A DNA stretch of 64,000 nucleotides from Pneumocystis sp. 'macacae' (Eukaryota > Ascomycota > Pneumocystomycetes > Pneumocystales > Pneumocystaceae). Position numbers and translations under genes: made by a program. The stretch covers positions 558,001-622,000 of the forward strand of contig CM030720.1 of assembly GCA_018127085.1 (NCBI GenBank), in the 5' to 3' direction. Within the stretch, counting starts at the first letter, position 1; the number at the start of each line of letters is the position of its first letter. The notes below the pieces were generated by a model. That model was not told the origin of the DNA and did not search any database. It saw nothing but the letters and a program-made list of their open reading frames with translations. Shown one piece after another: positions 25,770 through 38,531 of this stretch.

Positions 25770-27357
25770 CTTTTAGATTCTATATAGTACATTTTCAAAT
25801 GCCTTGGAGTATTTTAATTTTTAAAGTTATTCTCAAATTTAAAGATTTAATATTTATTTTTATTTTGATTCTATAAACAGGGTTTATTTATATTTTTAAT
25901 ACTCCAAATATAATAATAATCAATATATTTAGTAAAAAATGTTTTTATGATTATAAGGGTTTTCGAAGAAACAACAATTATCGTTATATATTAGATTATA
26001 AATCTTTTACTTTTTGGGTTTTAATGTTATAGCTGACAATTATTAAAAAGTTTAGAATAAAAAATACTTTGAATATACATATTATTAAAGCGAACACTCT
26101 ATATAATTGTAATGAATTTGTTTAGTTATATATTATTGAATAGTCTACGCTTTTATATCTTCATTGGATTCTTTGATATGACAACAATAGAATTGTATAC
26201 TTTTAATAGAAAATGATTGAATATTTTATTTTTTTAATTTGTTTTCTAAAGTTTGTATTTTTCAATTCCTTTACAGACAAATTTCAAGAAAATTATAATA
26301 GTATAAAAATCATAAAACTATAAAAGTTATAATCCTCAAATTTTTAATTTTTAAAGAACTAAGTTTATAAAGAATTACATATGTTAAAAATTATATAAAA
26401 TAATTCAGTTTTTTTAATACTTTTTAATGTTAAAAAATATTATTTTGGAAAACTAAATTCCTTTTTATTAATAAAAAAAACTTTAATTAAATAAATTTAA
26501 TTTCTTTAAATTTAAAGATATTTTATTTTTTTTACATTTATTCAACATTCGTTATTTTTTAAAAAATATTATCTACTAAATAAATAATCGTTTTTCTTTC
26601 AAATTTAATAAAATATAAAATATTTCGAAGTAACTCCATTAGATTATAGTTTAATATTTAAAACATTTTTAAACCATTCTTTTTTTTAAACTTTTTGTAA
26701 AATTATTGACTTTTATTGTAAATTTAAAATTTAAATCAATAGATTTAAAGTGTATTTTATCTGTATTAAAAGACAATAATTATAAATATTTAACTTTTAT
26801 AAAAATATTTCATTTAAAAATAATTAACAGTTGAATTTAAATTCAAAGAGTTATAAATTATTAAAAAAGAATAATATAAATTTTTAGATATAGTATATTT
26901 TTATTATGAACCATTTTTAGATTAATAAAAAATTAAACTGTTTTACAAAAACATAATTACTAATAAAAATAATTTAATTCCTTATAAGAATAACATATAT
27001 TAATTAAAATTATGTGAAAAAATTATATAATGTCATAAATAATAAAATATTCTAATAATATTCAAATATTTTAAAACTATGAAATATTCAAAGCAACGAA
27101 AGCATATTTGAGAACAATAAAAAATATTTAAAAGCATACAAATTATTTTAATATTTTTACAACTTTTTAAAAATAAAAAAGATAAATTTTTTAAAATTCA
27201 TTTATTATTTTTTAAAATAAAAAATAGTACTAACACAATAATATTGAAAAAATTATATCCAATAAACATTGCTTCTATTTATAAATTGATTAAAAAAATG
27301 AAATCAAAAATATAAACCCTAGTTTTTTCTTCTAACGAAATAGAAAAATACCCTTTG
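25770..27357. other. AT-rich intergenic DNA
   Basis: About 1.6 kb with long A/T runs. No open frame with family support and no RNA motif that I could find. Confidence 0.7.
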
Positions 27358-28083
27358 ATGACATTAAAATCAACTCAGGTTTTCTCATTCACGCCCTCAG
27401 AAATTGCATTCATTGCAGAATCATCTCTAATTGAAATTATTCCGCGGCAAACAATGGATACACTACCGTTAATCGGTGTATGAGTGTTTTCGATATTTTG
27501 CATTTTTAACCCATTTTAAAGGAAATTATTCCTCAATTCAGACCTCCACAAAGAGTGACAGTACCTTTGTGGATGGCTGTTTTTTTAAAACGTCAAAGAC
27601 GAGCTAATATTTTGCCTCCTTCATGGTTATCTCAAGAGGCATTACAAGATTTTCTTGATGCAGAAAATAAACCGGGAAATGGTTTTTCATCGCTACCTCT
27701 CCATTGGCTCGAAATATCAAGTATTTTACTTGAAATGTCCTAAGAGAAATTATATTTCAGTATTCAAATTAATATCAAATTAGTGCTTCTGATGATATGG
27801 ATCAACCGAATCTGATCCGCCGTCTTTTACGTGATTTAAGAGAAACAAGACAAGGAAAAACAAGACAAGGACTTTCTTCTTTAAATGAAACACATCTTCA
27901 AATGGATAATTTAGGCTCTATGGAAATTAATGAAATCCGACCTTTCTTTACAAAGTAGAATAAACAGTAAGCAAACAATACGAACTCATATATATTAGAT
28001 CAATGGATCAAATGCGGCGACTTAATGCACTAAGCGTAGACAATGATGATATGATAAATGAAATGGACAGACAGGACGAATAA
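27358..28083 (+). CDS. PSF2: GINS complex subunit Psf2
   Basis: Subunit of the GINS tetramer in the CMG replicative helicase. The start is at 27358; [20 protein letters not shown] is the GINS B-domain signature. It continues [14 protein letters not shown], then after an intron [20 protein letters not shown] and [16 protein letters not shown]. After a second intron come [35 protein letters not shown] and, past a third intron, [12 protein letters not shown]. All are typical of Psf2. The length, about 190-195 residues, is normal. It is convergent with the RGS gene. Confidence 0.92.
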
Positions 28084-28382
28084 ACAAAATAAGAATATTT
28101 TAACCGTTTCCAGATGATATGAATATGAATTGTATATTAAAAATGATAATATATAAAGCACCTGTATCTAAAAACAACACCTAGAATAGAAATGATGAAA
28201 GAATGATAACTCGTTTAATATTTAAATATAACGCCTGAAAATTAAGATATTTGTGGTATAGGATGAGCTAATAAAAATGGTTTTGTCAATTTTTGAAATT
28301 TATTATTATTTTTTGACTGAGTAGCAGATTGAAGGAATTTCGGAACAGAATCCTACACGACTTAAAAATAAATAAAAATGAT

Positions 28383-30343
28383 TCATTGACTCACTCTTGC
28401 CATGAGTCTAAATATTTGTTTTTGTGCTTTGTTAAAAAGATCAACAACTGAATCCAAGGTCTTTTTCATAGTTTCTTCATCACTTAATACAATTGTTGTC
28501 ATAAAATCTGCTAAACTTTGTCTTAGTATATAATCAAGGTTAAGTTCACAAGGTGATCCCTCTGCAAGAAAAGCATTATACATCTCTATTAAACTATCAA
28601 CATGCAAATAAGTTTAAAATATTTTTACCATAGGCTTTTGTTAAAGCTTCATGAATAGACACTGAATTTGCAGCATGCTCAGCAAGCTGAAAAAATTCGA
28701 TCGATTCTAAATAGAAAGAAAGGTTTTCTTCACAGTAATTTTCCTGCAAAAATACCCGAAATTGAAAACGCAATGCTGGATCTTTTAAAATAGTATAAAG
28801 ACGCTTATGATTTGTTTCATTGTTTAAAAGATTTGTAGTAGCATCATAAATATTTTCTTTTTGAAAAACTAAATCAACATCAACTTTTTGTAATGTTTGA
28901 GATTGGAGATTTTTGGTATTAATTTGCTTTTTGCGATTATTTCCAATAGAAAAGAATTTTTGTTTAGAAGATGCATTTAAGGAACTATTAAGATTATTCC
29001 AGCCCGATATTGAAAGTCCCTTCTCCGTAAGCATATAAATATCATTTTTAGATGAACCGAATTTAAAATTATCACTCTTGGAAAGCAATTCAGTATTTTC
29101 GCGAATAATTAGATTATAATTAACAAAAATAGTAGCAATTTCAATTGCTTCTCCATATGTCATAGTCGTACAGCATCTCATAAGCCATAAAAACGCACTT
29201 AACCCATTAAAACAATAACGAGAAGACTCAAGAAATTTTTGTTCAATAATGCGAACACCAACACAACCGTCAACATAATCATCAGCAGAATCTGGTATAT
29301 TTGATGAAACAAAATTTGGCTTTGAACCAACGAAATAACGAAATATAACTTCAGTCATAAAAGCATCTTGCAGTATCATATCAGTTTTAACATCACGTTC
29401 AATAATCACTAACTGCATTGTATTATACTGCGAAGCAAGAAGTTCATTAATAATGCTTATATCTACACCATTACGCTTAACAAACCGTGATAAAATAGTA
29501 ATGCCTTTTGGTGTCAATTTCCAAAGGGCTTTATCTTTGAATATTGTAAGATTCCTTTCACTAATTGACTCGATAAAATGAGAAAGAATAAACCATTGAC
29601 ATAATGATTTTGCTACATCAGATGTCATACTAAATGTAGTAGTGCTTGTAGTAACCACAATTTTCGATGAATCCTAAAATTCGAAATTAGTCACTAAATA
29701 TGCTAAAAGACAAGCATTCAAAAGTGGCTGGTTTAAAATTTACCACATAATATTGAAATACCATATTAAAACCTGGTTTAATAAAGGAACTGGAAGAAGA
29801 GAAAACATTAATCAAATATAAAGAGTTTCTACCCATTTCTACTTCACTTCCACCCCCTAAATGGATTCAGATCCATCTGAAACCCCCTAAACAAATTGAT
29901 GCCCATCAACTACCATATTAGCATCATATTTCGTACCTTAACATCCGGTGACCGTGTCGAATGAGTCAATTTTAAATATCGAAGATTAATTAACGCTTCT
30001 TCTGTCGTAAAAGAAAATGGATATGAACGAAAATGTGCTCTGTGAGTACTAAGAGGGAGACTAACAATAAGCGTCGAAAACAAGTCTTTATAGTCCTGTA
30101 CTACATTAGATATGGACTTAACACTCATTCTGCACCCAAAACCTGAGTAAAAGGGCGACCATCAGTAGTCATCCGCATCAGACGCGTAGATGCTTGATGC
30201 ATTTTGCCTGGTCCAAAGTAGCACTCTGCAATAGTTGACTGAAACCTATTTACCCCTATCTTCCCCTCTATATTTTCCCAGATGCTAGCTATATATGCTG
30301 ATGCACCAACTATATGCGAAGAAACTTTATGTATATTTGCCAC
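28383..30343 (-). CDS. RGS protein with DEP domains (FlbA/Sst2/Rgs1 type)
   Basis: GTPase-activating regulator of a heterotrimeric G-protein alpha subunit, plasma-membrane acting. N-terminal MANIHKVSS leads to LMRMTTDGRPFTQ, then after an intron DYKDLFSTLIVSLPLSTHRA and YPFSFTTEEALINLRYLKL. A longer intron of about 250 bases (about 29936-29675) precedes DSSKIVVTTSTTTFSM, followed by the two DEP-like regions (LCQWFILSHFIESI and FLWLMRCCTTMTYGEA). The RGS domain has LYTILKDPALRFQFRVFLQ, NYCEENLSFYLESIEFF and DYILRQSLADFM. This order is that of Aspergillus FlbA and yeast Sst2. The 5' end could extend further. It converges on PSF2; the 299-base gap is AT-rich. Confidence 0.9.
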
Positions 30344-30532
30344 TGCTTTATATATATGTATTTAAATTATGTTTTTTTTTTCTTTTTGAATTTTTAATGT
30401 AGATACGCCTAAATGCTACTCTGCAGAATAAATTAACTATATGTATGCAAACCCAGATAAATATGAAGCACCAAAATATATACACCGAAATATATGCACT
30501 CCAATATGTTTTATATGCACGTCAAATATATT

Positions 30533-30797
30533 TTATATGCGTTTTAATATGTTTATGTCTTGGGTATTATTTACGTATACTAAACACACAATACAGCCCC
30601 TCTCAGCTGCCTTGTATATGTATTTTAATTAATATCAATTCTATGTCTTTATCTCTGTATACACGTTTAATAAAAATAATAACCCCGTCTAAACACGTAA
30701 TAGAGAATTATCAGATTGCTCGAATGATACTGTAATCTCCAGTTAAATTTCGTATATTTCCATAAAATGAAATAGCATCTGCTTCTGTATAAACCAT
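30533..30797 (-). CDS. Possible small spliced gene of unknown function
   Basis: Three exons (30797-30731, 30688-30663 and 30610-30533) with GT/AG introns of 42 and 52 bases keep one frame for 56 residues: MVYTEADAISFYGNIRNL, then TGDYNGVIIFIKR and AAERGCIVCLVYVNN. Skipping the second intron also stays open and gives a stop at 30603. The intron sizes match real introns in the window, but no homologue is recognised, so this may be chance. It lies in the 750-base gap between RGS and CDC45, about 100 bases downstream of a GGCGCC-rich element that could be its promoter. Confidence 0.3.
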
Positions 30798-30882
30798 TTA
30801 CGCCACAATTAACAATTCCGATAATTTTATTATGTTTCTTTGTTGAAGAGAGCCGAGCGCTGATTATCGAAAGATAATGGAA

Positions 30883-30911
30883 TTGGCGCTAGAGTTTCGT
30901 GGCGCCAAAAA
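30883..30911 (-). promoter_or_regulatory. E2F/SBF-like cell-cycle element
   Basis: On the minus strand TTTTTGGCGCC (30911-30901) overlaps CACGAAA (30901-30895) and is followed by AGCGCCAA (30890-30883). The first resembles the E2F consensus TTTSSCGC, the second the yeast SCB core, and the two GGCGC arms form an inverted pair. It is conspicuous in AT-rich DNA. The function is inferred only. Confidence 0.4.
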
Positions 30912-31096
30912 TTGAAATTTAAAATAGAAACTGACATATAATAATAATATGAATAAGTATTTTGATAAGAAAATAGATAAACACTTGCTTTTAGCTAAAA
31001 ATAAAAACATTATTAAAAGAAATATACCTACCTTTGTTTAGCATATTAGGTCAGGTTATACAATTTAGGGTTAGTGTAGAAAAATACAAATATAGA

Positions 31097-33360
31097 TTAA
31101 AGCATTGCTTTAGTACTAAGAAGCTCAAGAAACCCTACAAGATCAGATTTAAAGACCTCAACACAATATGCATCAAAAGTATCCATTCTAAGACGAGCGG
31201 AGCTTGCTTGGGCAAGTTGAGAAAAAACAAGACCAAAGCGGTTTCTACCACAGGAGGTGTTGTCTATATAATCTAAAGGAGATGACGTAGAAACAGAAGT
31301 TCCGAGTAAAAGATAAGCATTGGTGCGTTCATTGAGAGATGCAATAACGAAAGGAAGATGCCGTGTTCGACCCTGTTCACGCTCTTGTTCCTGTTTTCAT
31401 TATAAATACTTTATAAACTATATGAACAACAGATATATACGTTAATTGCATCCGAGATCCAAAGCGCTAATTTTGAAAGAGTAAAGGGATGTGTAAAAAT
31501 ATGAAGATCAGGCCCTTCTTTTAAAATAGCAATTCGAAAAGCCTTTAAATGCCTAATTGCACGTTTATCTATTAATGATGTACCAGTACGCACAATTGCT
31601 TTTTGCAACTCCATGGCTACTTTTAATGATGAACATAAAGCATCAATACTATCAGTAATAAGCTTGAATAGTAGTACTTGAAAAACCTTACTTATCCAAT
31701 GCATCAAAAGCATCGTAGAAATAACTTAACCAAAGATCCCGCAGAGGATTCTCTTGTTTGTCATCACAATCTTTTTCAGATGACATCCTATTTTTATTAA
31801 ATTCATATTCCCCATTTTGATATTTTCCTGTTTCCAAAAGAGCACCAAGTCCATAGCTTACATCACTGGCACTTAACGTGCATTTAAAACCAAATGTTCG
31901 AACAAAACTTGGAAACACCAAATTATTTAATCCGTATAAAGGTGCAAATTTATCTAGCTTTTCTCGAAGATTTTTCTTTAAATCCATATCCATATGCGTA
32001 TATATTTGATGACATTGATTTAAAGAAATTCCCATTTTTGCAAATAATTTATGCAATCTTTTTTTACCATATTCAGACCAAACTTTCAATTTACTCCCTA
32101 AATAAAACGAATGAAGCATGGAGTCGTATAAACTCCAATGCCGAAATAACATAAAACGAAACTCTTCTTTGGCTTTAATTGAAGAATCATCTGCTGTTTT
32201 CCCATTTGTTCTTTCTATATTTGCAGTATTAGAAATAGGCAAAGGATTCATGCGGTTAACTTCATCCTTAAATAACGAGTATAACTGTAAATATTTACTA
32301 TAACTCATCCTTCTATGCATTTCTTGGTTTGTTAAACCTATAACAGCAAGCCAAAGCAGCTCATTATCTTCTTTTCCTATATCAGAAGCAAGAGAATAGA
32401 TTTGACTAGATATACACTCTCCAAACCATGTACCAGAATCATAGTAATCGGAAATAATTTTTTGATATTTATTATATTTCTCTCGTGTTGTCTTTCGCGA
32501 ATTATATTCTATAGAATGAGATAAGGAAAGTTGTGTAGACTACAAGAATTAGATATTTTTAAACAAAAAAATACATAGATACATATAAACGCTTTTCTTC
32601 ATCCTCAATACCTTCAAATGACTCCAAATTTTCAAGTTTATCATCTATAAGTAACAATTTGTGCTTTTTTTTATTTAACTTTTTTTCAAAATTTTCATTT
32701 TCAGAAAAACTTTCCTTTTCATCAATTAAAATACTATTATTACTGCTGTCTTCTGATTCTAAATTACCCATCTTAAAATACTTAATAAACTATGACAAAT
32801 ATAGCTATTACTAAACCTCAACTAATGCATCATATGCTTTACGCTCTTCATATAACTTTTCTTCAATGTCACCGTCATCAAAAACAAAAATATTAGTATT
32901 CGAAAATGCATTATCTAAGTTCCAGGGACGATGAGAATCAATAACATATATACTAACATGATCTTGAGGTGTAAGATATTGATATAAATCAATTAAAGCG
33001 CCGCAGTTCAATAATATAAGAAACTTCAACTAGAACTAGTAATTAAAAAAAATTATGTAAATCAGTAAAAATCACACATTCTCATTATTTAAAACTACTG
33101 TTTGATTTATATTCATTAAATCTTGATAACCTGATATTGGTTGAATTTTATGAGAAATAAAGTCATGTTTCATTAAAGTCTAATTTTGTATTATAAATTC
33201 CTCTAAAAACTACAAACAAACCACTCACTGATAACATTTTACATGCACAAAGTGCATCAACATCAAGAGCAACAAAAATTAAAACGGTACATGATCCTGA
33301 TAACGAAGCCATTTTAATTCGCGAGTATGCATCAGCATAGTTCGATCTTCTTACAAACAT
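31097..33360 (-). CDS. CDC45: Replication initiation factor Cdc45
   Basis: CMG helicase component, an inactive relative of DHH/RecJ phosphoesterases. It starts at 33360 with MFVRRSNYADAYSRIKMAS; then SCTVLIFVALDVDALCACKM replaces the catalytic DHH region, as usual in Cdc45. Further on come VSIYVIDSHRPWNLDN, an acidic linker (around 32560-32830) and SYSKYLQLYSLFKDEVNRM. The C-terminal half has QCHQIYTHMDMDLKKNLREK, KFAPLYGLNNLVFPSFVRTF and VSYGLGALLE, and ends DLVGFLELLSTKAML. About eight exons. It sits downstream of ORC4 on the same strand with 357 bases between. Confidence 0.93.
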
Positions 33361-33522
33361 TCGTTAATACATATTCTATTTTACTACAGTTATTTCAATT
33401 ATATTCTATTTCACGTTTTAATTAAAATACCTTATATTCATCTGTTTAATTTAAAAAAATAGTAATCAAAATAAACAAAACTTCTTAAAAACTACCAAAA
33501 ACTAAAAACCCTTATGCTTTAA

Positions 33523-33612
33523 ACGCGATCTCTAACTACCTTTTACTTAAATTAATATTTTAACGTTATAACGCATATCATTAATGAAAAAAAAAAAACA
33601 GTGTCACGTGAC
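33523..33612. promoter_or_regulatory. MCB-like core and CACGTG palindrome upstream of CDC45
   Basis: In the 357-base gap between CDC45 and ORC4, ACGCG (33523-33527) is an MCB core about 165 bases upstream of the CDC45 start. GTCACGTGAC (33603-33612) is a perfect 10-base palindrome of the Cbf1/bHLH type. Regulation by them is inferred. Confidence 0.35.
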
Positions 33613-33717
33613 CATATATTAATTTTTTTAATATTTTAATAAAATAAATTCCAAAATGTAAAATAAAGTACATAGATTAATGCAAATATTTTTTGTATTT
33701 AAGTAATATATTACTTC

Positions 33718-36160
33718 TTAAGCAACAACCTCTTTAGACCATCTTTTTAAAATAGTTGGTATTGTTTTTACTTTGTCTATATAAGAAATAAGATCAATAA
33801 GCGCAATTTCAATGTGATACATTCGATATTCACGATCCAAACCACCTAAACATTTTGAAAAGGTAGTATCACAAGGTTGAATGAAATTGAGATCACATAA
33901 TTTTTCCCAAGCATCAAGAAGAATATCTCTTTCCCAAAGTCTAATCGATGAATTTTTAACAATAGAATAAGTAGATGATGATGCGGATTTTGTAACAAGA
34001 TCGTGATATTCTTTATATACCATATTAAAGTTAAAAGCATTAGTGTCTCGTGCATCAATTTTTGCAGCACATATTAATAACGAAAATTGTAATAATGAAA
34101 TTCCTAGAAAAATTTAAATAATTCATAGAAACAATAAGATATTTACCATTCAAAAGTTCAGTTTTTTTAAGTGGATGGAAAAGATTTTGAGAAAAAAACA
34201 TAGTTTCTTGCAACTTAAATGATGATATAGACAATGTTGTTATAGGTATTATACAACGTAAATAAAATTCCCTAACATCTTTAGAAGTCACAAATATTCC
34301 TTCTACAAGCTTATAAACCATATTTCCTTCTTCAAATAAGTCCTATAAACAACATTAAACCCAAAAATACAATATTACTACTCATACATCAACATGTCTA
34401 TTCCATTCCTTAATAAATTGTAATTCTTTTTCTTTTAAAAACTTTTCAGACAAAAATTCATAATCAATAATTAAACCAGCACGACAAATTTTAATAAATA
34501 ATTCAATATTATCAGGGTATTTAATTTGAATTATTCTATGACTAAATCTACTTTTAACTCTTTTTTCAAGAGATTCCACAGAATCCTTTAAAAGTAAGTT
34601 ACAAAAACAAACAAAAAAAGATTATACTAATGTAGATGTTAATCCAATAACTGCTATAGGTGCCTTTTTGGTTTGAGATATATCAAATAAATTATATAAA
34701 AGAGTTTGACGATAATGTTGCGTAAAAAAGTTAAAATTATCTAATATAAAAATTACAGAAACAAAATTTATATTATTTGATAATAAAGCACCACAGTATG
34801 CATCGGATCCTTCAAAAAAATTGTCATCATTGATAAGATCAAGTTCTTTAGGATGCGATAAAATAGTCAGAATTTTGAACAAATTATCTGAAAAACTGCA
34901 CTAATAAAAATTAATATAAAATAAAAGTTTAAATAAAACTAAATATAACATTTTCCTGAACATCTAAATTCATTTCTACATTTAATTGCCTTGCAATTTC
35001 TCTTAATGCAAGTTTATCATCTGTTTGAATTAGTCCATTTAGTCGTACAACGAAAAAATGTGAAGAGAATTCGCTTAAATTAGCAATTGCTGTATCAAGA
35101 ATATTGGATTTTCCAGAAGATTTTGGCCCAATAATTAGACAAGAATTACTTTCTCCCATATTAATAGTTTGATAAAGCAATTCACGTAATTTCTTATATT
35201 CTGATTCCAATCCAATAATTGGCACATATTTTCTCCCAGTAAGTTTTTCTAAAATATGATTTTTAAAATCATTAATAATCGATTTATTTTCCAACGTATT
35301 TTCTCTTTCTTTATATTCATAACTAATTTCTTCTTTATAAGAATTTTCGGAACATTCAGAAACGTTCTCGACTGCAATTAAATCCTTTTCTGTACTACAA
35401 TCAATAGAATCTAATTCTATAATATTATCAAAGCTAAAAATCATTAATTATAAAAATAATAATACTATAATTACTTCTCTATTAATGTCTTTCCATTGAT
35501 GGCATTTGATAACTTTACACGTTTCCTTTTTGTTTTTAGAACACCTGTATTTATAAAAGGTGATATCAAAGGATCATCTGAAACCATATCAATAGAATTA
35601 TATTTTTTTTTAGAAAATTCATTAACCAAATTCGAAGAATATAATTTATTTTGTCTCTCATATATACCATCTGACAATTCAACTTCTATACAATCACCAA
35701 TACTAGTATTTTCTGAATGAGATGTTTCCTGAGAGAAAGTATTTATCTTTTTTTTTCTTTTTCCAGTCACCTCAGATACCTCTATATTTAAAAAATCAAA
35801 TGTATCGCAATCATCATCTTTTCTTTCGTGTTTATTTAAAGTCCTTACACGTTTTTTTATAACATTTCTTTTATCTTTATATTTTTCATAAGAATTCTGT
35901 TTTTTTAGTACTGTAAACTGATCCGCTGTTAGCTCATCTTCCTCGCTATATAAAGAAGAATTTCTTATATCCTCTTGCATAAATTTGTTACTATATCTTG
36001 TATTTTTCTGAATTTCGTAATGGTATCCTGAAGATTGTTTAATCGGTGTTTTTTCTATCTCTTGCTTTCTCTTTCTTCCTTCCTGTTTCCATTCTTCAGA
36101 AAAAGTAACTAAACTTCCATTTTGTTTATTTAAAGAGGAAAAATATGAATGTTTTTTCAT
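33718..36160 (-). CDS. ORC4: Origin recognition complex subunit Orc4
   Basis: AAA+ subunit of ORC. The start at 36160 opens a Lys/Ser-rich N-terminal extension of about 230 residues; an intron near 35470-35425 then leads to a short acidic stretch. The AAA+ core: [18 protein letters not shown], Walker [33 protein letters not shown] (a clear Orc4 motif), Walker [12 protein letters not shown], then [20 protein letters not shown] and [18 protein letters not shown]. The C-terminal winged helix ends [10 protein letters not shown]. Walker B carries Asn where the catalytic Glu usually sits. Basic clusters such as GRKRKQE and GKRKKK occur, but the RGRP AT-hooks famous in fission-yeast Orc4 are not seen. 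About six introns. Confidence 0.92.
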
Positions 36161-36970
36161 AATTGCTTTGTAGACTTGATGGCATTATTATTACCATCTT
36201 TTTTTTTTAATATATTACCAAATATTTCAAATATATGTCATAATTCTTTAAAACCTTATTTAAATTATATTAATTGAAGTATTTATTTTAAGCATAATTG
36301 ACTTATTTTTTTTAAATTAAAATCCGAAATATTAATTCATACGTCATCAAAAAATATAAAAATATTTAAATTAAACAGAAAAGTTGACTAGTATTTTTAT
36401 TTAGATTATCAAAAACATTTTTATATTAATACGATTATATTTTTAAAGAATTTTATAACTGCTTTTTTCACTTTTAACATAATTTAAAATCATATAAATG
36501 GGTTGATCTTATGAATTATATAATATTGTTCGTCCATTTTTATTATGAAATTTTATAACAATTATTAAGAAATTGGTTTCTTTTTTTTAAATATTATATA
36601 TATTTTTTTAATATTATAGAATTATGAAATAATTTAACTATATTTTCAATTTCAACTATTTCTAGAACAATTTTTAAAAGTTTTTTTTTAAAAATCATAA
36701 AAAAATTCATAAGTACAAAAACACTCATAACCAGAAATTATTAGATAAAAATGGATACTATGGCATACTCAACATAAACAAACCATTTTAAAAATAAATA
36801 ATGTATTAATAGATCGATTTCGACATCCTTTTGTATCTTTAAATAATTATATTAATCTTTTATTATCCTATTAATATATACAAAATTAAGTTAATATTTT
36901 AAATCTTACAAAATTATATCATTTTTGCAGTAATTATATTTAAGAATGATTCAGTAAAAATAAGTATTTT
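36161..36970. other. AT-rich intergenic DNA
   Basis: No supported gene; long T and A runs. It presumably holds the ORC4 promoter and the RPB4 3' end. Confidence 0.65.
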
Positions 36971-37575
36971 TTAATTTTGAAAACGACGTAAATTCGACAA
37001 TTCATCTAAAAGAGTTTGAAGTGCTTCATCAGATTTCTTGTCTGCGAGAGACGGAACAAGAGTGCGTGCTTCTTCTGCTTCTTCACAGCAAAGAGTTCCA
37101 AGTTGTGCTGTTTCAAAAGAATGCAAGTCTGGATCACCTCGCAGAACTCTAAAAGCTACGTTATAAAAAGAAAAAGGAACTAAAATAACCTTTCTGCAGC
37201 ATGAACAGACTCCTGTGTTTTAAATCTTGCAAAGATATTAAGATAATCTTTGGTTTTTCTCATAACACTGGAAACAATTTATTTATCAATAATAGTTCGT
37301 ATAAGAAAAACGCAAGAAATATACTCTGTCATAACGACTTCATCACCAAACTCCCTCTGACGCTGAGAAAGAACCGCTTCCAAGATAATTTTTGCTTCGC
37401 TTACAGATAAACATGTTGCATTAGTAAATTCTATAAAAAATCATTTTACAATCCTTTTTCCCTAAAAAAAAGATTCTAAATCATAAGTACCTTCTCCTAA
37501 CTGCAGGCGAGATGCATCTTCTTCTCCTATTCGTGTTCTATGGCGTACTCGATGCCTTCGTGTAGCTATTGGCAT
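36971..37575 (-). CDS. RPB4: RNA polymerase II subunit Rpb4
   Basis: Forms the Rpb4/7 stalk. It starts at 37575 with [20 protein letters not shown], then [30 protein letters not shown] and [16 protein letters not shown]. After an intron come [30 protein letters not shown] and the HRDC-like end [34 protein letters not shown]. Three or four introns, one near 37493-37434. The length is ordinary for fungi that lack the long yeast insert. The 301-base gap to TRS23 (37576-37876), shared by divergent promoters, is AT-rich. Confidence 0.93.
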
Positions 37576-37876
37576 TACACTTAAGTTTTAAATTTTCGAT
37601 TAACCTCATGAAAAATATACATAGAAAAAAATCTTTCTCTATAACGAAAAAAGACGAAAAATAACAGCACATTTTGAAAGAAACAGTGTTCTCTGCATTA
37701 GTTCTTAGATATTTTTAAAATTTTAGTGTTTTTCAAAACTTTATTTGAACAAAAACGGTTTAAAAACAAGAAAACAAGATATTAAAAAGATATTATCAAT
37801 AAACTTAACAAGGTTAATATTTTAAAGAGAAATAAAAATAAATAAAATTTTAAAAATAAAATGAACAGATTTAAAT

Positions 37877-38372
37877 ATGATTTTTTCGCTTTATATTATT
37901 AATAAAGCAGGAGGCCTCATCTATCAAAAAGATTTTAATGAAGGGCTTTTACAGCTTAGTTCTAATGATTATCTTATTCTTGCAGGAATTTTTCATGGGT
38001 AAATGACTCTAAACCAACCTTTTATATCTAAAAACTCTTCTTAGAATACATGCGATTACTGCTAAAATATCACCATTAACAGGCTTAAGTGGACTTGAGG
38101 TTTTAGAAACTGATACCTTTTATCTCCAATGTTTTCAAACACTTACTGGTATTAAGGGTTGAGTATTTTTTATATTTTGTTTTAATTTTTTAGGGATAAA
38201 GTTTTTACTTATTACAGAACCCCATCAAATCAACGTAGATATACTTATGCGAAAAGTCTATGAATTGTATGCAGATTTTGTGATGAAGAACCCTTTCTAC
38301 CAAATTGAAATGCCAATACGTTGCGATCTTTTTGACATCAATGTTACAAATATGCTTAAATATATTTTATAA
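37877..38372 (+). CDS. TRS23: TRAPP complex subunit Trs23 (TRAPPC4)
   Basis: Core subunit of the TRAPP Rab-GEF acting in ER-Golgi traffic. [20 protein letters not shown] is the longin-like start; [20 protein letters not shown] follows an intron; [19 protein letters not shown] spans the second. The end, [20 protein letters not shown] and [10 protein letters not shown], is the Sybindin/TRAPPC4 signature. Three exons, about 130 residues, a normal length for this compact subunit. Confidence 0.92.
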
Positions 38373-38531
38373 TTCGTATTTCTTAATATTTCTTTAATAT
38401 TTTAACTGGTAGTTTATAAAAAGAGATCACATTATACATATTGACTTTCAAAATACTTATTATATCTATTATATATTATTATTTAAAATCTTTATGTAAA
38501 AAACGATTAAATCTATTATTTTATTAAAAAT

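Noticed and set aside
30441..30735. Plus-strand open frames of 63 and 96 residues
   Set aside because: Made of TATATGCA-like words; they overlap the better-supported minus-strand exons and show no family signal.
31034..31276. 80-residue plus-strand open frame
   Set aside because: Antisense to the conserved C-terminus of CDC45.
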